Assembly (NCBI GenBank): GCA_003725745.1
Contig: RHDP01000001.1
Location: forward strand, 2,015,501 to 2,079,500
DNA from: Streptomyces sp. I6
Lineage (GTDB): Bacteria > Actinomycetota > Actinomycetes > Streptomycetales > Streptomycetaceae
DNA length: 64,000 nucleotides
Direction of reading: 5' to 3'
Positions 1 to 9,590 of the stretch are shown here, piece by piece. Both the position numbers and the translations under genes were made by a program. Position 1 is the first letter of the stretch; the number at the start of each line of letters is the position of its first letter. The notes below the pieces were generated by a model. It was not told where the DNA came from, ran no database searches, and saw only the letters and a list, made by a program, of their open reading frames with translations.

Positions 1-954
1 GGTGGGCAGCGAGGCCATTGCGACGACACGGCCGGTCTTGGCCTCCATCACGACGACGGCGCCCGAGTCGGCCTTGTAGTTGGTGTTGGTGTTGTCGTCG
101 AAGACCTTGCGGGCCTCCTTCATCGCGTTGTCGAGCTCCCACTCGGCGACCGCCTGGACGCGGGCGTCGATGGAGGTGACGACGTTGGCGCCGGGCTCGG
201 CCTTGTCGGCCTGGGCCAGGCCGATGACCCGGCCGAGCTTGTCCACCTCGTAGCGGGTGACACCGGCCTTGCCGCGCAGGTCCTTGTCGTAGGTGCGCTC
301 GAGTCCGGAGCGGCCGACCTGGTCGGAGCGCAGGAACGGCGAGTCGGTGTCCTTGGCCTTCTCGATCTCCTCGTCGGTGACGGGCGAGAGGTAGCCGAGG
401 ACCTGCGCGGTGTTGGCCTTGCCGGGGGCTGCGTAGCGGCGTACCGCCATCGGCTCGGCGGTGATGCCGGGGAAGTCCTCGGCGCGTTCGCGGATCTGGA
501 GGGCCTGCTGGGTGGTGGCCTCGTCGGTGACCGGGATGGGCTGGTACGGGGAGCCGTTCCAGCAGGGCTGGGGGGTCTTGGCGTCGCAGAGCCGGACCTT
601 GTCCATGACGTCCTTCGGCTTCATGCCGAGGACCTCCGCCAGACGGGTGAGCACCCCTTTGCCGTCGTCCTTCATCTTCATCAGGTCGGTGCGGGACGCG
701 GAGACGACGAGCCGGGTCTCGTTGTCCGCCAGGGGCACTCCCCTGGCGTCCAGGATCGAGCCGCGCACGGCGGGCTGGACGACCTGCTGGACGTGGTTGC
801 CCTTGGCCTCGTTCGTGTACTCGTCCCCGTTGCGGATCTGGAGGTACCAGAGGCGCCCGCCGAGCGTGGCGAAGAGGGAGAAGACGAGGACCTGGATGAC
901 GACGAGCCGGATCTGGACGCGCGGGGTCCGTCCCGTCTCGGGAATGTTGCTCAC
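1..954 (-). CDS. mrdA: Penicillin-binding protein 2, N-terminal part (cut by window start)
   Basis: This is the elongation-type class B penicillin-binding protein, a DD-transpeptidase that crosslinks peptidoglycan. The visible 318 codons begin at a GTG 19 bases after the mreD stop. They give a short cytoplasmic N-terminus, one membrane anchor (residues about 14-32) and the non-catalytic pedestal/dimerisation domain; the SxxK transpeptidase motif lies beyond the window. The frame is open to the window edge with no break. It is the last visible gene of the mreB-mreC-mreD-mrdA run, and rodA is expected next. Assignment rests on the anchor followed by a GSILDARG-type pedestal opening and on gene order. 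Confidence 0.93.
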   Translation of the reverse strand, partial: MSNIPETGRTPRVQIRLVVIQVLVFSLFATLGGRLWYLQIRNGDEYTNEAKGNHVQQVVQPAVRGSILDARGVPLADNETRLVVSASRTDLMKMKDDGKGVLTRLAEVLGMKPKDVMDKVRLCDAKTPQPCWNGSPYQPIPVTDEATTQQALQIRERAEDFPGITAEPMAVRRYAAPGKANTAQVLGYLSPVTDEEIEKAKDTDSPFLRSDQVGRSGLERTYDKDLRGKAGVTRYEVDKLGRVIGLAQADKAEPGANVVTSIDARVQAVAEWELDNAMKEARKVFDDNTNTNYKADSGAVVVMEAKTGRVVAMASLPT

Positions 955-973
955 GCTGCCGATACCCCCTCGG

Positions 974-1639
974 TCACAGTCGCTTGACTCCCCTGATGCG
1001 GCCGGCGCGGGAGGCCCGCGTCCTGGCCGCCCTGATCCGCAGCCCGCCGCGCTGGCGGCCGATGCGCAGTCCGGTGCCGGAGGTGGCCCAGCCGCTGGAG
1101 ACATCGGTGGAGCCGGCCTGGGGCTCGGCGAGCGGGTCGTTCTCGGCGCGTCTGGCGAGGGCCATGATCAGCGGCACCGTGAACGGGGCCAGGAGCAGGT
1201 CGTACAGGGCCGCCGTGAACAGCAGCGAGCCGAGGCCGACATGGCGTGCGGCGGTGTCGCCGACGAGCGCGCCGACGAGCGCGTACAGCAGGGTCGAGCC
1301 GACGGCCGCCGCCACGACCACGACCATCGGGCCGGTGGCGGAGGTCAGCCGGCCGTTCTCGGGCCTGGCGAGTCCGACGAGGTAGCCGATGACGCACAGC
1401 ACGAGGGCGTAGCGGCCGGCGGCGTGGTCGGCGGGCGGGGCGAGGTCGGCGAGAAGTCCCGCGCCGAAGCCGATGAGGGCGCCGCTGGTGTGGCCGTAGA
1501 CGAGCGCCAGCGCCACGACGGTGAGCAGCAGCAGGTCCGGCACCGCTCCGGGGAGCTGGAGCCGGGCGAGAACGGTGACCTGGACGACGAGCGCGACCAC
1601 GACGAGCGTCGCGGAGAGGAGCATCCGGTTGAAGCGCAT
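974..1639 (-). CDS. mreD: Rod shape-determining membrane protein MreD
   Basis: A 221-residue integral membrane protein with about five or six hydrophobic helices in its first 165 residues, followed by a basic, Arg-rich cytoplasmic tail that is longer than in rod-shaped Gram-positive bacteria. MreD joins MreC and the elongation peptidoglycan synthases; in Streptomyces the mre genes serve mainly spore-wall assembly (family knowledge). It starts at ATG 18 bases after the mreC stop and ends 19 bases before mrdA, so the three are very likely cotranscribed. The N-terminal MRFNRMLLSA and a YGHTSGALIGFGAGLLADL segment are typical of actinobacterial MreD. Confidence 0.93.
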   Translation of the reverse strand: MRFNRMLLSATLVVVALVVQVTVLARLQLPGAVPDLLLLTVVALALVYGHTSGALIGFGAGLLADLAPPADHAAGRYALVLCVIGYLVGLARPENGRLTSATGPMVVVVAAAVGSTLLYALVGALVGDTAARHVGLGSLLFTAALYDLLLAPFTVPLIMALARRAENDPLAEPQAGSTDVSSGWATSGTGLRIGRQRGGLRIRAARTRASRAGRIRGVKRL

Positions 1640-1657
1640 GGTGTTCAGCTCCTCCTG

Positions 1658-2740
1658 CTACTCGACGTCGCGGCCGGTGGCGGCCGCGGTGCTGTCCGCC
1701 TGCGGGGTCTCCCCGCCCGGGTCCCGGTCCGGGTCCTGTTCCCGGTCCTGTTCCCGCGCCTGGTCCTGTTCCCGGTCCGGCTCCCGGTCCAGCTCCTCCG
1801 GGGCGCCGGTCTGCGCCCGGGCACCGCCCTCCGCGGAGGGCGTGACCGTGACGGTCACCGTCGGCGTGGGTGTCGGCTTGGGCTTGGGGGGCAGCACCGT
1901 GTCGCGCGGGTCGGTGCGGGGCGCCTGGACGACGACCCCGACGATGTCGAGCTTGGTGAAGGCGGCGTACGGCCGTACGAAGACGTTGCGGGTCAGCGCG
2001 CCGCCGGAGGGGTCGACCCGGACGACCTCGCCCACCGGCACACCGGGTACGAACGGCTTGTCGGCCTGCGAGCCGAAGGTGACCAGCCGGTCCCCCTTGC
2101 GCACCTTCGCCTTGCCGTTGAGGAGCTGCACGGAGAGGGGCCGGTCGCCCTGGCCGGTGGCGAAGCCCAGCTCGTCGGTCCGCTCCATCCGGGTGCCGAC
2201 CGTGAAGTCCGGGTCGTTGGCGAGGAGCACGGTCGCGGTGTTCGGGCCGACGGTGGTCACCCGGCCGACGAGACCGTCGCCGTTGAGTACGGTCATGTCG
2301 CGCTGGATGCCGTCGACGGAGCCGGCGTCGATGGTGACCGTCCAGGAGAAGCCCTGGGCGGATCCTATGGCGATGACCTCGGCCCCCTTGATGCCGTACT
2401 GCCCGGTGGCCGCCGTCTTCAGCATGCTGTCGAGCTGCCGGACCCTGCTGCGGTTGCGGTCGTCACTGCCGAGTCTCGCCTTGAGTGCGGCGTTCTCGCG
2501 TTCGAGGACGGAGATCCGGTCGTGCCGCTCGCCCGAGTCGCGGATCGCTCCTATGGCGTTGCCGACCGGGTCGACGGCGGAGGCCACGCCGTTCTCGACC
2601 GGCCCGAAGACGGCGGCCGCGGCCTGCCGGGCGCCGTCGACCGGTGACTCCTCGCCGCCGCGGATGTCCACCGTGATCAGCGCGAACGCGATGGCGATCA
2701 GCAGGACCAGGAGCAGCCGGCTCTCTTTCGTGTCCCTCAC
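1658..2740 (-). CDS. mreC: Rod shape-determining protein MreC
   Basis: A periplasm-facing scaffold of the elongation complex, 360 residues from the GTG at 2740. A longer in-frame reading exists, but this start follows a GGAAGG ribosome site and opens with VRDTKESRLLLVL, which leads straight into the single membrane helix (about 8-25). A coiled-coil follows (about 65-105), then the paired beta-barrel MreC core (about 115-275). The last 80 residues are a low-complexity Pro/Thr, Glu/Gln/Asp/Arg tail containing repeated DREQD-type units, common in Streptomyces MreC. The gene is separated from mreB by 176 bases with short GT-rich repeats and is close to mreD. Confidence 0.93.
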   Translation of the reverse strand: MRDTKESRLLLVLLIAIAFALITVDIRGGEESPVDGARQAAAAVFGPVENGVASAVDPVGNAIGAIRDSGERHDRISVLERENAALKARLGSDDRNRSRVRQLDSMLKTAATGQYGIKGAEVIAIGSAQGFSWTVTIDAGSVDGIQRDMTVLNGDGLVGRVTTVGPNTATVLLANDPDFTVGTRMERTDELGFATGQGDRPLSVQLLNGKAKVRKGDRLVTFGSQADKPFVPGVPVGEVVRVDPSGGALTRNVFVRPYAAFTKLDIVGVVVQAPRTDPRDTVLPPKPKPTPTPTVTVTVTPSAEGGARAQTGAPEELDREPDREQDQAREQDREQDPDRDPGGETPQADSTAAATGRDVE

Positions 2741-2916
2741 GTGCGGCGGCCGTGCCTTCCTCGTCGGAATGTGGATGCCGGGCTCAGTGGTGCGTGTTGA
2801 TGCGTGTTGATGCGTGTGGTGTCTGTCGTGCCGTGTGCCGTGTGCCGTGTGCCGTTGTACGGGCGGTCGGCCGGACGGGGCCGAGGGGAACCCGAACGGC
2901 CGAACGCGGTCCCCCG

Positions 2917-3935
2917 CTAGCGGCGGGGCTGGGCGTCCAGCACCTGCTGGAGCGCCTCGAACTCCTCGACGCACTTGCCCGAGCCGAGTGCCACCGAGTC
3001 CAGCGGGTCCTCGGCGATGTGGATGGGCATGCCCGTCTCGCTGCGGAGCCGCTCGTCGAGCCCGCGCAGCAGCGCGCCGCCGCCGGTGAGGACGATGCCG
3101 CGGTCCATGACGTCGCCGGACAGCTCCGGCGGGCACTTGTCCAGGGTGGTCTTCACCGCGTCGACGATCGCGTTGACCGGCTCCTCGATGGCCTTGCGGA
3201 CCTCGGCGGCGGAGATGACCACGGTCTTCGGCAGCCCGGAGACCAGGTCGCGCCCTCGGATCTCGGTGTGCTCGTCCTTGTCCAGGTCGTACGCCGAGCC
3301 GATGGTGATCTTGATGCTCTCCGCGGTCCGCTCCCCGAGGAGGAGGCTGTACTCCTTCTTGACGTGCTGGATGATCGCGTTGTCCAGCTCGTCACCGGCC
3401 ACCCGGATGGACTGTGCCGTGACGATTCCTCCTAGGGAGATCACGGCGACCTCGGTGGTGCCGCCGCCGATGTCCACCACCATGTTGCCGGTGGCCTCGT
3501 GGACCGGGAGGCCCGCCCCGATGGCGGCCGCCATCGGCTCCTCGATGATGTGCACCTGCCGGGCGCCTGCCTGGGTGGACGCCTCGATGACCGCCCGGCG
3601 CTCGACCCCGGTGATGCCGGAGGGCACGCAGACGACGATGCGGGGCCGGGCCGCCCACCGGCGCTTGTGGATCTTGAGGATGAAGTAGCGGAGCATCCGC
3701 TCGGTGATCTCGAAGTCGGCGATCACACCGTCCTTCAGCGGGCGCACCGCGACGATGTTGCCGGGCGTACGGCCGATCATCTTCTTGGCCTCGGCCCCCA
3801 CCGCGAGGATGCCACCGGTGTTGGTGTTGATGGCGACCACGGACGGCTCGTTGAGGACGATCCCCGACCCCTGACGTACACCAGCGTGTTGGCGGTCCCG
3901 AGGTCGACAGCCATGTCACGGCCGATGAACGACAT
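2917..3935 (-). CDS. mreB: Rod shape-determining protein MreB, frame broken by one base as read
   Basis: An actin-like ATPase that forms membrane-bound filaments. The main frame carries the phosphate-2 motif DIGGGTT, the adenosine motif and the conserved C-terminus. The N-terminus, [17 protein letters not shown] with the phosphate-1 loop, is encoded from ATG 3935 but in another frame. After residues VYVRGRG the reading leaves the conserved sequence. One extra C in the run at 3862-3865 would give [17 protein letters not shown] and a 339-residue protein, the family length. As read, only a truncated protein from an internal GTG at 3840, lacking the phosphate-1 loop, could be made. An assembly error is likelier than real loss, because the rest is perfectly conserved. 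It is the first gene of the mre run. Confidence 0.92.
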
Positions 3936-4237
3936 AGAGTTCCCCTTGTGTCCCATGAGGATGCGTCGGGCCTTCCCAAATCGAGCTTTGACGGCTTTTC
4001 AGGCAGGCGAGGAGGGTGATGCGCGGGTGCTACGGCGTGAAGGCTTCCATCGTAGTGCCGCCTGCGGCGACTCCGCGCGCTGGGCCCCGCCTCAATAAGG
4101 GTGACGGCGAGTCGGAGCGATGCGTTCCCGCTATCGCGCCACGTATGCCGAAGGGCGACCGAAATTCCTTCGGTCGCCCCAGGGGCCGAGCGCCGTACGG
4201 CTGACTGCCGGTCACCGGCCGGCGGTGGACCGGCGGC
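3936..4237. other. Intergenic region upstream of mreB
   Basis: No gene is seen here. It holds the promoter and leader of the leftward mre genes and the ndk terminator at 4153-4179. I could not place a convincing -35/-10 pair. Confidence 0.5.
4153..4179 (-). terminator. Terminator downstream of ndk
   Basis: A perfect 11-bp stem (GGGCGACCGAA and its complement) with a 5-base loop lies about 60 bases after the ndk stop on the minus strand. No long T run follows, as is usual in Streptomyces. Confidence 0.75.
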
Positions 4238-4648
4238 TCAGCGCCCCGGGAAGAAGATCTTCAGCTCACGGGCCGCGGACTCCTCGGAGTCCGAGGCGTG
4301 GATCAGGTTCTCGCGGACGATCGTGCCGTAGTCGCCGCGGATGGAACCCGGCGCGGCCGCGATCGGGTCGGTCGGGCCGGCCAGCGTGCGCACCCCCTCG
4401 ATGACCCGCTCGCCCTCCACCACCAGGGCGACGACGGGACCGGAGGACATGAAGGCGACCAGCGGCTCGTAGAACGGCTTGCCCCGGTGCTCGCCGTAGT
4501 GCTGCTCCAGGGTGTCCTGGTCGAGGTCGCGCAGCTCCAGCGCGGTGATCCGCCAGCCCGCCTTGCGCTCGATACGGCCGATGATCTCGCCGATCAGGCC
4601 GCGTCGTACGGCGTCGGGCTTGAGCAGGACGAGCGTGCGCTGGCTCAC
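4238..4648 (-). CDS. ndk: Nucleoside diphosphate kinase
   Basis: Transfers the gamma phosphate of ATP to nucleoside diphosphates through a phosphohistidine. The 136-residue length is exactly that of the bacterial family. The opening RTLVLLKPDAVRRGLIG and the active-site segment NLIHASDS (His117) are both present, as is the conserved ELKIFFP near the C-terminus. It is flanked by a 100-base gap on the DUF4233 side and by its own terminator on the mreB side, so it is probably transcribed alone or as the tail of the folC operon. Confidence 0.97.
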   Translation of the reverse strand: MSQRTLVLLKPDAVRRGLIGEIIGRIERKAGWRITALELRDLDQDTLEQHYGEHRGKPFYEPLVAFMSSGPVVALVVEGERVIEGVRTLAGPTDPIAAAPGSIRGDYGTIVRENLIHASDSEESAARELKIFFPGR

Positions 4649-4754
4649 AGAAGGCTCCTTCGAGTGCGGGTCCCGGGGTTTCCCGGATGCGGGAGTCCGC
4701 AGGATGAACGGTCTTGCCGGTGCTCAGAGGCTACAGGGCACCCGCAGGCACCCG

Positions 4755-5120
4755 TCACACAGCGTCAGGCTCTGCGGGACCCGCCGCGGACCGCTGCTCC
4801 GCCCAGCGGGCCTTGGCCTCGTCGACCTTGCGGCCGTAGTGCACCGAGGCCCACCACAGGCCCGCGAACACGGCCCCGAGGGCGAACATCGTCGGGATCA
4901 CGAGGCCGCTCGCGACCAGGCCGATCTGGAGCGCCCAGCCGAGCGGCACCCCCCCGGGGCGGGTGACCATCCCGCACAACGCCAGCGTCAGCAGCATCGC
5001 GACCCCGCTCACCGTCCACACGGTGGCCGCGGAGAGGTCGGGGTCCTTCATCGCCACCAGACCGGCGAAACCGATCACGAAGAACTCGCCGATCAGCGTC
5101 GACGCGCAGAGCGTACGCAT
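4755..5120 (-). CDS. DUF4233 small membrane protein
   Basis: A 121-residue protein with four predicted membrane helices (about 8-24, 32-51, 58-75 and 78-97) and a charged C-terminal tail. DUF4233 members sit next to folC throughout actinobacteria but have no established biochemical role. The start lies four bases after the folC stop, so the two are almost certainly translated from one message. The N-terminus MRTLCASTLIGEFFVIGFAGLVAMKDPDL, split here as MRTLCASTLIGEFF then VIGFAGLVAMKDPD, is the recognisable family signature. I infer a link to folate or envelope metabolism only from the fixed neighbourhood. Confidence 0.85.
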   Translation of the reverse strand: MRTLCASTLIGEFFVIGFAGLVAMKDPDLSAATVWTVSGVAMLLTLALCGMVTRPGGVPLGWALQIGLVASGLVIPTMFALGAVFAGLWWASVHYGRKVDEAKARWAEQRSAAGPAEPDAV

Positions 5121-5124
5121 GGAC

Positions 5125-6639
5125 TCAGTCCCTTCCCAGCAGCAGCCGGGCCTCGCCGACCGTGATCACGGAGCCGGTCACCAGGACGCCCGCGCCCGAG
5201 TACTCGGCCTCCTCCTCGGCGAGGGTGATCGCCGCTTCCAGCGCGTCGTCGAGCCGCGGCTCCACGACCACCCGCTCGTCCCCGAACACCTCCACGGCGA
5301 TCGCCGCCAGCTCGTCGGCGTCCATCGCCCGGTGACTGGAGTTCTGCGTGACGACGATCTCGGTGAAGATCGGCTCGAAGGCTTCCAGGACCGCCTTCAC
5401 GTCCTTGTCGGCGCTCGTACCCACGACTCCGACCAGCCGCGAGAAGCCGAACGACTCGGTGACCCCCTCCGCCGCCGCCCGGGCGCCGGCCGGGTTGTGC
5501 GCCGCGTCCAGGACGACGGTCGGGCTGCGCCGCACGACCTCCAGCCGGCCCGGCGACACCACCGAGGCGAACGCGGACCGGACCGTCTCCGCGTCCAGCG
5601 TCCGCGCGTGCTCCGCGCCGATGCCGAAGAACGCCTCGACCGCCGCCAGCGCGACCGCCGCGTTGTGCGCCTGGTGGGCGCCGTGCAGCGGCAGGAAGAC
5701 CTCCCCGTACTCGCCGCCGAGACCCCGCAGCGTCAGCAGCTGCCCGCCGACGGCGACCTCCCGCGAGGCCACACCGAACTCCATGCCCTCGCGGGCCACC
5801 GTCGCGTCCACCTCGACGGCCCGCTTCAGCATCACCTGCGCGGCGTCCACGGGCTGCTGCGCCAGGATCACCGTCGCGCCCTGCTTGATGATCCCGGCCT
5901 TCTCGCCGGCGATCTCGGCCGCGGTGGTGCCCAGCCGGTCGGTGTGGTCCAGGTCGATGGGGGTGACCACCGCGACCGAGCCGTCGATGACGTTCGTGGC
6001 GTCCCAGCTGCCGCCCATGCCGACCTCGACGACGGCCACGTCGACCGGAGCGTCGGCGAAGGCGGCGTAGGCCATCCCGGTGAGCACCTCGAAGAAGGAG
6101 AGCCGGTACTCCTGGGCGGTGTCGACCATGTCCACGTACGGCTTGACGTCCTGGTACGTGGCGATGAACCGCTCGGGGTCGATCGGGGCGCCGTCCAGGC
6201 TGATCCGCTCGGTGACCGACTGGACGTGGGGCGAGGTGTACCGCCCGGTGCGCAGCTCGAAGGCGCCGAGCAGCGCCTCGATCATGCGGGCGGTGGAGGT
6301 CTTGCCGTTGGTCCCCGTGATGTGGATCGACGGGTAGGCGCGCTGGGGCTCCCCCAGCACGTCCATCAGTGCGGTGATCCGGCTGACGGACGGCTCCAGC
6401 TTCGTCTCGCCCCAGCGGCCGGCGAGCTCCTGCTCGATATCCCGGAGTGCCTTGTCCACCTCCGGGTCGGCGGGCCGCCTCGGCACCTGGTCGCCCTGCG
6501 GCGGTCCGGCCTGGGTGCGCAGCGTGCGGCTCCCGGCCTCGATCACCGCCAGATCGGGGTCGCGGTCGGTCTCGGCGTCGACGATCGCGTCGAACTCGTC
6601 GCCGGTTGCGTCGAAGGGCTCTGGCTGCTGGTCACTCAC
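5125..6639 (-). CDS. folC: Folylpolyglutamate synthase / dihydrofolate synthase
   Basis: Adds glutamate to (dihydro)folates using ATP; a Mur ligase family enzyme in the cytosol. The P-loop GTNGKTS is at about residues 109-115. Further on are the TSPHV segment, the VEVGMGGSWDATN metal/ATP motif and the Mur C-terminal domain with DAAHNP. The acidic first 60 residues are a non-conserved extension usual in Streptomyces. I chose GTG 6639 (VSDQQPEPFD) rather than the ATG ten codons upstream because it matches the family N-terminus; no strong ribosome site decides it. The gene follows valS after a strong terminator and overlaps closely with DUF4233 downstream. Confidence 0.95.
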   Translation of the reverse strand: MSDQQPEPFDATGDEFDAIVDAETDRDPDLAVIEAGSRTLRTQAGPPQGDQVPRRPADPEVDKALRDIEQELAGRWGETKLEPSVSRITALMDVLGEPQRAYPSIHITGTNGKTSTARMIEALLGAFELRTGRYTSPHVQSVTERISLDGAPIDPERFIATYQDVKPYVDMVDTAQEYRLSFFEVLTGMAYAAFADAPVDVAVVEVGMGGSWDATNVIDGSVAVVTPIDLDHTDRLGTTAAEIAGEKAGIIKQGATVILAQQPVDAAQVMLKRAVEVDATVAREGMEFGVASREVAVGGQLLTLRGLGGEYGEVFLPLHGAHQAHNAAVALAAVEAFFGIGAEHARTLDAETVRSAFASVVSPGRLEVVRRSPTVVLDAAHNPAGARAAAEGVTESFGFSRLVGVVGTSADKDVKAVLEAFEPIFTEIVVTQNSSHRAMDADELAAIAVEVFGDERVVVEPRLDDALEAAITLAEEEAEYSGAGVLVTGSVITVGEARLLLGRD

Positions 6640-6747
6640 GACTGACAGTCTACGGAGCGCCGCCGGCACCCGGACCGAAGGCCCGGCCCGCGCGCGGAGC
6701 GGGCCCGTCCGCCGCCCGAGGTGGGACGGCGGTGCGCATGCGCGGGG

Positions 6748-6793
6748 CCGGGGTCCCGGAGCCCGCCGTATGCGGCGGGCTCCGGGACCCCGG
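6748..6793 (-). terminator. Strong terminator downstream of valS
   Basis: A perfect 21-bp GC-rich stem with a 4-base loop (TATG) starts 12 bases after the valS stop on the minus strand. It separates valS from the folC-DUF4233 pair. Confidence 0.88.
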
Positions 6794-6804
6794 CTACCTG
6801 CGGA

Positions 6805-9459
6805 TCAGCCCTGGGGCAGGTTCGCCAGCTGGACACCGATGCGCTCGATGTCCTCCTCGGCCTTGGCGAGCCGTCCGCGGATCTTGTCCACGACGTTGTC
6901 GGGCGCCTTGGCGAGGAAAGCCTCGTTGCCGAGCTTCGCCGTGGCCTGGGCCTTCTCCTTCTCGGCTGCCGCGAGGTCCTTGGCGAGGCGCTTGCGCTCC
7001 GCGTCCACGTCGATCGCTCCGGAGAGGTCCAGCTCGACCCGGGCGCCCGCGACCGGGAGCACGGCCGTGGCGTGGAAGGAGTCGCCCTCCGGCTGCAGCC
7101 GGAGCAGCTGCCGGATCGCGCCCTCGTGGGGGGCGACGGCCGTGCCGTCGAGCGTCAGCCGGGCCGGGACCTTCTGGCCGGGCTGCAGGCCCTGGTCGGA
7201 GCGGAACCGGCGGACCTCGGTGACGACGCGCTGGACGAGCTCGATCTCCCGCTCGGCGGCGGCGTCGCGGAAGCCTCCGGGGGCGTCGGCTCCGGGAACG
7301 GCCACCGCCCCGGGCCAGGGGGCGACGACGACCGACTCGCCGCCCGTGAGCGTGGTCCACAGCGTCTCGGTGACGAACGGGACCACCGGGTGCAGCAGCC
7401 GCAGGGTGACGTCGAGGACCTCCCCGAGCACGCGGGCGGAGACCTTCGCGGGCTCGCCGCCGGCCATGAACGTGGTCTTGGAGAGCTCGACGTACCAGTC
7501 GAAGACCTCGTCCCAGGCGAAGTGGAAGAGGGTGTCCGACAGCTTCGCGAACTGGTAGTCCTCGTAGTACGCGTCGACCTCGGCGACCACCGCGTTCAGC
7601 CGCGAGAGGATCCAGCGGTCCGCCGCCGACATCCGCTCGTGCGCCGGCATCGGGCCCTCGACCGTGGCGCCGTTCATCAGCGCGAAGCGGGTCGCGTTCC
7701 AGATCTTGTTGGCGAAGTTGCGCGAGCCCTGGACCCAGTCCTCGCCGATGGGGACGTCGACGCCGGGGTTGGCACCGCGGGCGAGCGTGAAGCGCAGCGC
7801 GTCGGAGCCGTACGTGTCCATCCAGTCCAGCGGGTTGACCGCGTTGCCGAAGGACTTCGACATCTTCTTGCCGAACTGGTCGCGGACCATGCCGTGCAGG
7901 GCGATGGTGTGGAACGGCGGGGTGCCGTCCATCGCGTACAGACCGAACATCATCATCCGGGCGACCCAGAAGAACAGGATGTCGTAGCCGGTGACCAGGA
8001 CGGAGTTCGGATAGAACTTCGCCAGGCTCTCGGTCCGCTCGGGCCAGCCCAGCGTCGAGAAGGGCCACAGCCCGGAGGAGAACCAGGTGTCCAGGACGTC
8101 GGTCTCCTGGTGCCAGCCCTCCCCGGACGGGGGCTCCTCGTCGGGACCGACGCAGACGACCTCGCCGTCCGGGCCGTACCAGACCGGGATGCGGTGCCCC
8201 CACCACAGCTGGCGCGAGATGCACCAGTCGTGGAGGTTGTCGACCCAGTCGAAGTACCGCTTCTCCATCTCCTGCGGGTGGATCCCGACCCTGCCGTCGC
8301 GGACGGCGTCACCGGCCTCCTTCGCCAGCGGGCCGACCTTGACCCACCACTGCATGGACAGCCGCGGCTCGATGGTGGTCTTGCAGCGCGAGCAGTGGCC
8401 GACGGAGTGGACGTACGGGCGCTTCTCGGCGACGATGCGGCCTTCGGCGCGGAGCGCGGCGACGATGGCGGAGCGGGCCTCCAGGCGGTCCAGGCCCTGG
8501 AAGGGGCCGTGCGCGGTGATGACCGCGCGCTCGTCCATGACGGCCAGGTTCGGCAGCCCGTGGCGCCGGCCGATCTCGAAGTCGTTCGGGTCGTGGGCGG
8601 GCGTCACCTTGACGGCGCCGGTGCCGAACTCGGGGTCGACGTGCTCGTCGGCGACGACCGGGATGCGGCGGCCGGTGAGCGGCAGCTCGATCTCGCGACC
8701 GACGAGGTGCCGGTAGCGCTCGTCCTCGGGGTGGACCGCGACGGCGGTGTCGCCCAGCATCGTCTCGGCACGGGTGGTCGCGACGACGATCGCCTCGTCG
8801 CCCTCGCCGTACCGGATCGAGACCAGCTCACCGTCGTCGTCCTGGTACTCGACCTCGATGTCGGAGATGGCGGTCAGACAGCGCGGGCACCAGTTGATGA
8901 TGCGCTCGGCGCGGTAGATCAGCTCGTCGTCGTAGAGCCGCTTGAAGATGGTCTGGACGGCCCTGGACAGGCCCTCGTCCATGGTGAAGCGCTCACGGGA
9001 CCAGGCGACGCCGTCGCCCAGGCGCCTCATCTGGCCGGAGATCTGCCCTCCGGACTCGGCCTTCCACTGCCAGACGCGGTCGATGAACGCCTCGCGGCCG
9101 AGGTCGTGGCGGGACTTGCCCTCCTTGGCGAGCTCGCGCTCGACGACGTTCTGCGTGGCGATGCCCGCGTGGTCCATGCCGGGCTGCCACAGCGTCTCGT
9201 GGCCCTGCATCCGCTTGCGGCGGGTGAGGGCGTCGATCAGCGTGTGCTCGAAGGCGTGGCCCAGGTGGAGGCTGCCGGTGACGTTCGGCGGCGGGATGAC
9301 CACCGTGTACGGAGGCTTTCCGCTGTTCGCGTCCGCCTCGAAGTAACCGCGCTCTACCCAGCGCTCGTACAGCTTCCCCTCCACCTCGGCCGGCGCGTAC
9401 TGGGTCGGCAGTTCGGGGTGCTGGCTGGCTGCTGCTGAGCGTTCTCGGTCACGGGCCAC
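6805..9459 (-). CDS. valS: Valyl-tRNA synthetase
   Basis: Class I synthetase that charges tRNA-Val. As read it has 884 residues with the HIGH-type motif HLGH (about 65-68), the PPPNVTG strand before it, the large CP1 editing insertion, KMSKS at about 532-536 and a C-terminal coiled-coil arm (about 820-880). The GTG at 9459 gives an N-terminus [13 protein letters not shown] that looks unnatural. A GTG at 9452 in another frame encodes [12 protein letters not shown], the kind of start seen in Streptomyces ValS, and would join the main frame if the G run at 9415-9418 had one more base. Only the first 14 or so residues are affected. Divergent from the gene at 9591. Confidence 0.96.
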   Translation of the reverse strand: MARDRERSAAASQHPELPTQYAPAEVEGKLYERWVERGYFEADANSGKPPYTVVIPPPNVTGSLHLGHAFEHTLIDALTRRKRMQGHETLWQPGMDHAGIATQNVVERELAKEGKSRHDLGREAFIDRVWQWKAESGGQISGQMRRLGDGVAWSRERFTMDEGLSRAVQTIFKRLYDDELIYRAERIINWCPRCLTAISDIEVEYQDDDGELVSIRYGEGDEAIVVATTRAETMLGDTAVAVHPEDERYRHLVGREIELPLTGRRIPVVADEHVDPEFGTGAVKVTPAHDPNDFEIGRRHGLPNLAVMDERAVITAHGPFQGLDRLEARSAIVAALRAEGRIVAEKRPYVHSVGHCSRCKTTIEPRLSMQWWVKVGPLAKEAGDAVRDGRVGIHPQEMEKRYFDWVDNLHDWCISRQLWWGHRIPVWYGPDGEVVCVGPDEEPPSGEGWHQETDVLDTWFSSGLWPFSTLGWPERTESLAKFYPNSVLVTGYDILFFWVARMMMFGLYAMDGTPPFHTIALHGMVRDQFGKKMSKSFGNAVNPLDWMDTYGSDALRFTLARGANPGVDVPIGEDWVQGSRNFANKIWNATRFALMNGATVEGPMPAHERMSAADRWILSRLNAVVAEVDAYYEDYQFAKLSDTLFHFAWDEVFDWYVELSKTTFMAGGEPAKVSARVLGEVLDVTLRLLHPVVPFVTETLWTTLTGGESVVVAPWPGAVAVPGADAPGGFRDAAAEREIELVQRVVTEVRRFRSDQGLQPGQKVPARLTLDGTAVAPHEGAIRQLLRLQPEGDSFHATAVLPVAGARVELDLSGAIDVDAERKRLAKDLAAAEKEKAQATAKLGNEAFLAKAPDNVVDKIRGRLAKAEEDIERIGVQLANLPQG

Positions 9460-9590
9460 AGTTTAGAGGTGTCCCGGTCCCGTTCTGAAACGGGAATGTT
9501 CGGTAACGGTGTGGGCCCCGGTGGCCACGGGGCCGGGGCGGTTCCGCCAGGATGTCGGGAGCGCACGAGCATCTGGAGGGGAACCCAGGA

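Noticed and set aside
461-2647. A 728-codon plus-strand frame over mrdA, mreD and mreC
   Set aside because: Antisense to the conserved mre genes; no family match.
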